NCBI GenBank assembly: GCA_902609035.1
Contig: CACLQG010000043.1
Location: 1-8,244 of the forward strand
Length of the DNA: 8,244 nt
Direction: 5' to 3'
Source of the DNA: an uncultured Bacteroidota bacterium
GTDB taxonomy: Bacteria; Bacteroidota; Bacteroidia; Flavobacteriales; Flavobacteriaceae
Below the pieces are notes generated by a model. It was not told the DNA's origin. It saw only the letters and a list, made by a program, of their open reading frames with translations, and did no database searches. The position numbers were made by a program, and so were the translations under genes. Positions 5,733-8,244 of the stretch are shown here, piece by piece (the first letter of the stretch is position 1; each line of letters starts with the position of its first letter).

Positions 5733-6871
5733 TGATTTTCCATGCTCACCCATACGTTTCCTTTTTGATTTGATTCAACTGTTTTTTCGATAAACAACAT
5801 TCCACGGACTCCCTCATAAAGTGAAGGAAATTCTCCATTGTACGTTTTTTCTTTCCTTAAGGCTTTGGCCACACCTTTATAGATATTTCCCATTGCATCA
5901 AAAATACCTTCGGGATGTCCTGCGGGTAATTTGGTACCATCCAATGACACATCTGTGTTGTAGGCTGCGTTACCCGGTTTGATTAATCTTCTGGGTTCAT
6001 CATCTTTTAGATGATACAGGTAATTTGGATTTTCTTGTTCCCACTTCAATGCACCTTCTCTACCATAAATTGATACAGTAATATTATTTTCATCACCCGT
6101 AGCAATCTGACTAGCACGCAACAAACCTTTAACTTTATTATCCATTCTAATCAAAATTGATCCATCAATATCTAGGGGATTGTCATCGTAGAGTGTATTA
6201 AGATCAGATAGTAATTCTGATACTTCCATACCGGTTACATATTCTACCATATTGAAAATATGGGTACCGATGTCTCCTATACATGAACTGATCCCTGCTT
6301 TTTTGGGGTCTAATCGCCATACTTTATTTCTTAATTCTTTATCGTGGATTACAGGGTTGATCCAACCTTGATAGTATTGTAAATCCACTTTATGGATATC
6401 ACCTATAACGCCATTGGCGATCATGTTTTTCATTTCTCTTACCATTGGGTAACCAGTGTAAGTATAGGTTACTGCAAAAACGGCATTGTAATGTTTTTGA
6501 AGGGCTTGCAATTCCCGGGCCTCTTCAAGGGTGGTGGTCAATGGTTTTTCACAAATCACATTAAATCCATTCTCCAAAAGTTTTTTGGCCATTGGGTAAT
6601 GCAAAAAATTGGGTGTCAAAACCGATACTACTTCAATTCTTTCATCTTCGGTTTTGGCAGTTTCCATGGCTACAAACTCATCGGCATCCTTGTAAACCCT
6701 ATCGGTATTTACTCCAATTTGTTTGGCAAATTTTATATTTTCGTTATAGTCGGGATTAAAGACCCCCCCCACGATATCATAGCGGTCGAACATGTAAGAG
6801 GCCACTCTGTGCAATACACCAATAAGTGAATCTCCGCCACCTCCCAATACTCCCAGTCTAATTTTAGTCAT
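5729..6871 (-). CDS. Gfo/Idh/MocA family NAD(P)-dependent oxidoreductase
   Basis: A 380-residue cytoplasmic sugar dehydrogenase of the glucose-fructose oxidoreductase / inositol dehydrogenase family. The N-terminal Rossmann fold begins at once (IRLGVLGGGGDSLIG, residues 4-18, a glycine-rich loop with an extra Gly). The hallmark VICEKPL (105-111) holds Lys109 of the EKP motif, and the C-terminal domain carries GDIGTHIFNMVEY (199-211) with probable catalytic His204. Members oxidise or reduce a sugar hydroxyl or keto group with NAD(P). Here a 3-keto-sugar reductase or glycoside 3-oxidase role fits the neighbours. It is the first gene of the minus-strand run, starts at ATG 6871, and its TGA overlaps the isomerase ATG (ATGA), so the two are translationally coupled. 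Codons 34-37 contain a run of eight G, unusual in this A/T-rich DNA. Substrate not determined. Confidence 0.9.
   Translation of the reverse strand: MTKIRLGVLGGGGDSLIGVLHRVASYMFDRYDIVGGVFNPDYNENIKFAKQIGVNTDRVYKDADEFVAMETAKTEDERIEVVSVLTPNFLHYPMAKKLLENGFNVICEKPLTTTLEEARELQALQKHYNAVFAVTYTYTGYPMVREMKNMIANGVIGDIHKVDLQYYQGWINPVIHDKELRNKVWRLDPKKAGISSCIGDIGTHIFNMVEYVTGMEVSELLSDLNTLYDDNPLDIDGSILIRMDNKVKGLLRASQIATGDENNITVSIYGREGALKWEQENPNYLYHLKDDEPRRLIKPGNAAYNTDVSLDGTKLPAGHPEGIFDAMGNIYKGVAKALRKEKTYNGEFPSLYEGVRGMLFIEKTVESNQKGNVWVSMENQ
6763..6770 (-). repeat. G8 homopolymer inside the Gfo/Idh/MocA gene
   Basis: Eight consecutive G on the coding strand (C8 on the + strand) span Val34-Gly35-Gly36-Val37, near the 5' end of the gene. 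A change by one base would truncate the enzyme early. It is the longest G/C run I noticed in the window. Confidence 0.9.
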
Positions 6872-6897
6872 TTTTGTTTAATTTATTCTAGTTTAAG

Positions 6898-6925
6898 TAA
6901 AAATAGGATTAATTTTTCAAAACAA
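6898..6925 (-). promoter_or_regulatory. Weak candidate promoter for the minus-strand sugar operon
   Basis: On the minus strand TTG (6925-6923) is followed after 17 nt by TATTTTTA (6905-6898), which fits TAnnTTTG in all but the last base. The spacing is shorter than the usual 19-20 nt of Bacteroidota promoters and the DNA is A/T-rich, so chance matches are likely. It would start transcription shortly before the ATG at 6871. Confidence 0.25.
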
Positions 6926-7030
6926 AAATGGAATCCAAACACATTACAAATAAGATTAATTGGGGATCTTGTATGATTTAAACTTAATTTTTAAAAGCAC
7001 AACATAATTTTTTGCTAAAAAAAACATTTT

Positions 7031-7063
7031 TTTTGTCGATTCACCCTCAAAAAGATAAATTTA
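7031..7063 (+). promoter_or_regulatory. Candidate Bacteroidota promoter for the GMC dehydrogenase gene
   Basis: TTTTG (7031-7035) is followed after 20 nt by TAAATTTA (7056-7063). This matches the Bacteroidota primary sigma factor pattern (TTG near -33, TAnnTTTG near -7) except for the last base, with normal spacing. Transcription would begin at about 7070, leaving a leader of about 30 nt before the ATG at 7099, which has no Shine-Dalgarno sequence, as usual in this phylum. Confidence 0.5.
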
Positions 7064-7098
7064 CATGATAAATGACTTAAAAACATCAATTAAATTTT

Positions 7099-8244
7099 AT
7101 GAACGATAGTTTTGATGCAATCGTAGTTGGTACAGGAATCAGCGGTGGATGGGCTGCTAAGGAACTTTGCGAAAAGGGACTCAAGACCTTGGTCTTGGAA
7201 CGAGGAAGAATGGTAGAGCATATTGTGGATTATCCTACTGCTCATATGGATTCATGGGATTTCAAAGCGGGTGATAAGGTTACCCAAGAAATTAGAAGGA
7301 AACACCATAAACAAGTTAGGTCAACTGCTTATGCCGTAACTGAGTCTGCTGCCCACTTCTTTGTTGACGATAACGAACATCCTTATAATGAAGACAAACA
7401 ATTTGAATGGGTAAGAGGCTATCACGTAGGAGGTAAATCACTAATGTGGTATAGACAAGTCTACCGGTTGAGTGATCTTGATTTTGAGGCCAATGCTAAA
7501 GATGGAATTGCAGTCGACTGGCCCATAAGGTATAAAGATATTGACTCATGGTATAGCTATGTAGAAAATTACATTGGCGTCAGTGGAGAAAAGCTAGGCT
7601 TACCTCAATTGCCAGATAGTGAGTTTCTTAAAGCAATAGATCTCAACTGTGCTGAGGATAAATTTAAAAATGCAATTGCAGATAAATATTCAGATCGTTT
7701 GGTAACTGCAGCTCGTGTAGCTCATATTACTGAGGGTACTAAACCTGGTTTGGGAAGAAATACCTGTCAATATAGAAATCGTTGCAGAAGAGGTTGCCCT
7801 TATGGCGCATACTTTAGTAGTAATTCTTCAACTTTACCAGCAGCTGAAGCTTCAGGAAACATGACCATGAGACCCTACTCCATCGTGCATGAGATAATTT
7901 ATAATGCCGATAAGAAAAAAGCTACAGGTGTACGTATTATTGATGCTCAAACCAATGAAGTAATTGAATACAAAGCTAAGATCATTTTTCTTTGTGCTTC
8001 AACTATTGCCAGCACCTCTATTTTGTTGCAATCCAAATCTGATCGTTTTCCAAACGGCATGGGGAACGATTCTGGAGAATTGGGACATAATTTAATGGAT
8101 CATCATTTGGGCTTGGGCGCTAGAGCTGAGCTTGATGGTTATGAGGATAAATACTACATAGGCAGAAAACCTGGTGGAATTTATATCCCAAGGTTCAGAA
8201 ATATTGGTGGGTCTAGTAACCATAAAGATTTTATTAGAGGATAT
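7099..8244 (+). CDS. GMC-family FAD dehydrogenase, probable glucoside 3-dehydrogenase catalytic subunit (3' end outside window)
   Basis: The first 382 codons of a flavin-dependent glucose-methanol-choline oxidoreductase, open to the right edge; family members are commonly 500-570 residues. The FAD-binding Rossmann motif is GTGISG (11-16), with LVLERG (31-36, Glu34) for the adenosine ribose and VGGKSLMW (110-117) for flavin contacts. NTCQYRNRCRRGCPYGA (221-237) has Cys223, Cys229 and Cys233 in a C-x5-C-x3-C pattern. This resembles the iron-sulfur ligand set of bacterial FAD glucose dehydrogenase catalytic subunits, pointing to an electron-transferring dehydrogenase and not an oxygen-using oxidase. 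FLCASTIASTSILLQS (297-312) and GELGHNLMDHH (326-336) are typical of the glucoside 3-dehydrogenase branch. There is no signal peptide. Relatives are exported together with a small Tat-signal subunit, whose gene would be expected downstream, outside the window. ATG start at 7099. Divergent from the sugar operon, whose DUF1080 proteins would use its 3-keto product. Confidence 0.88.
   Translation, partial: MNDSFDAIVVGTGISGGWAAKELCEKGLKTLVLERGRMVEHIVDYPTAHMDSWDFKAGDKVTQEIRRKHHKQVRSTAYAVTESAAHFFVDDNEHPYNEDKQFEWVRGYHVGGKSLMWYRQVYRLSDLDFEANAKDGIAVDWPIRYKDIDSWYSYVENYIGVSGEKLGLPQLPDSEFLKAIDLNCAEDKFKNAIADKYSDRLVTAARVAHITEGTKPGLGRNTCQYRNRCRRGCPYGAYFSSNSSTLPAAEASGNMTMRPYSIVHEIIYNADKKKATGVRIIDAQTNEVIEYKAKIIFLCASTIASTSILLQSKSDRFPNGMGNDSGELGHNLMDHHLGLGARAELDGYEDKYYIGRKPGGIYIPRFRNIGGSSNHKDFIRGY

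Larger units (their letters stand above)
6872..7098. promoter_or_regulatory. Divergent intergenic region between oxidoreductase and GMC dehydrogenase genes
   Basis: This 227-bp, strongly A/T-rich region must hold the promoters for both the minus-strand sugar operon and the + strand GMC gene, and so is the natural place for shared regulation. It contains a good candidate promoter for the + strand and a weaker one for the minus strand. An AAGAT / ATCTT inverted repeat with a 9-bp spacer (6952-6970) lies between them but is too short to call an operator. No coding potential was seen. Confidence 0.75.

Noticed and set aside
6392..6829. Open frame of 145 codons on the + strand
   Set aside because: It lies fully opposite the well-supported Gfo/Idh/MocA gene, has an odd Phe/Ile/Gly-rich composition and no recognisable motif; it is a shadow of the real gene.
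6929..6937. TGGAATCCA odd palindrome, sharing GAATCCAAA with the gap near 3933
   Set aside because: The shared word is nine bases, and at the second place it forms part of the terminator-like stem, so a common regulatory site is not supported.
6952..6970. AAGAT-N9-ATCTT inverted repeat in the divergent intergenic region as an operator
   Set aside because: The arms are only five bases, no second copy was noticed, and A/T-rich DNA yields such repeats by chance.

Overview
The window looks like a chromosomal segment of a low-GC Bacteroidota bacterium, probably a free-living flavobacterium or cyclobacterium. The evidence is the gene order yicC-gmk-nadD, the A/T-rich leaders without clear Shine-Dalgarno sequences, a promoter of the Bacteroidota TTG / TAnnTTTG type, a SPII lipoprotein signal, and protein families (DUF1080, sugar isomerase/epimerase, Gfo/Idh/MocA, GMC) that are very common in that phylum. 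Genus and species cannot be read from the sequence alone.

Layout. At the left edge is the C-terminal part of a glycosyltransferase on the + strand (2-733). It converges on, and overlaps by 26 bp, the end of a long run of eight minus-strand genes. In transcription order, right to left, these are: a Gfo/Idh/MocA NAD(P) oxidoreductase (6871-5729), a TIM-barrel sugar isomerase/epimerase (5732-4680), a DUF1080 lipoprotein (4671-3946), a second DUF1080 exported protein (3839-3090), YicC (3083-2226), guanylate kinase (2225-1659), NadD (1649-1074) and a KdgF-like cupin (1055-708). Most gaps are 0-18 bp. The exception is about 106 bp between the two DUF1080 genes, which holds a weak terminator-like hairpin. 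A 227-bp divergent intergenic region separates this run from a + strand GMC-family FAD dehydrogenase that starts at 7099 and leaves the window at the right edge.

How the genes work together. The right two thirds look like an oxidative (non-hydrolytic) glycoside-degradation module. The GMC dehydrogenase would oxidise C3 of a glucoside to the 3-keto form and pass electrons on through a predicted Fe-S site. The DUF1080 proteins (Pfam: 3-keto-disaccharide hydrolase), both with export signals, would cleave the activated 3-keto-glycoside by elimination/hydration. The TIM-barrel protein and the Gfo/Idh/MocA enzyme, which lack signal peptides, would process or reduce the keto-sugar in the cytoplasm. 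The left part is housekeeping: RNA processing (YicC), GMP phosphorylation (Gmk) and NAD synthesis (NadD), placed directly downstream of the sugar genes on the same strand. This pathway model is inferred from family identity and gene order; the substrate is not visible in the sequence.

No RNA genes, mobile elements, CRISPR arrays or origins were seen. No stretch longer than 300 bases lacks a gene.
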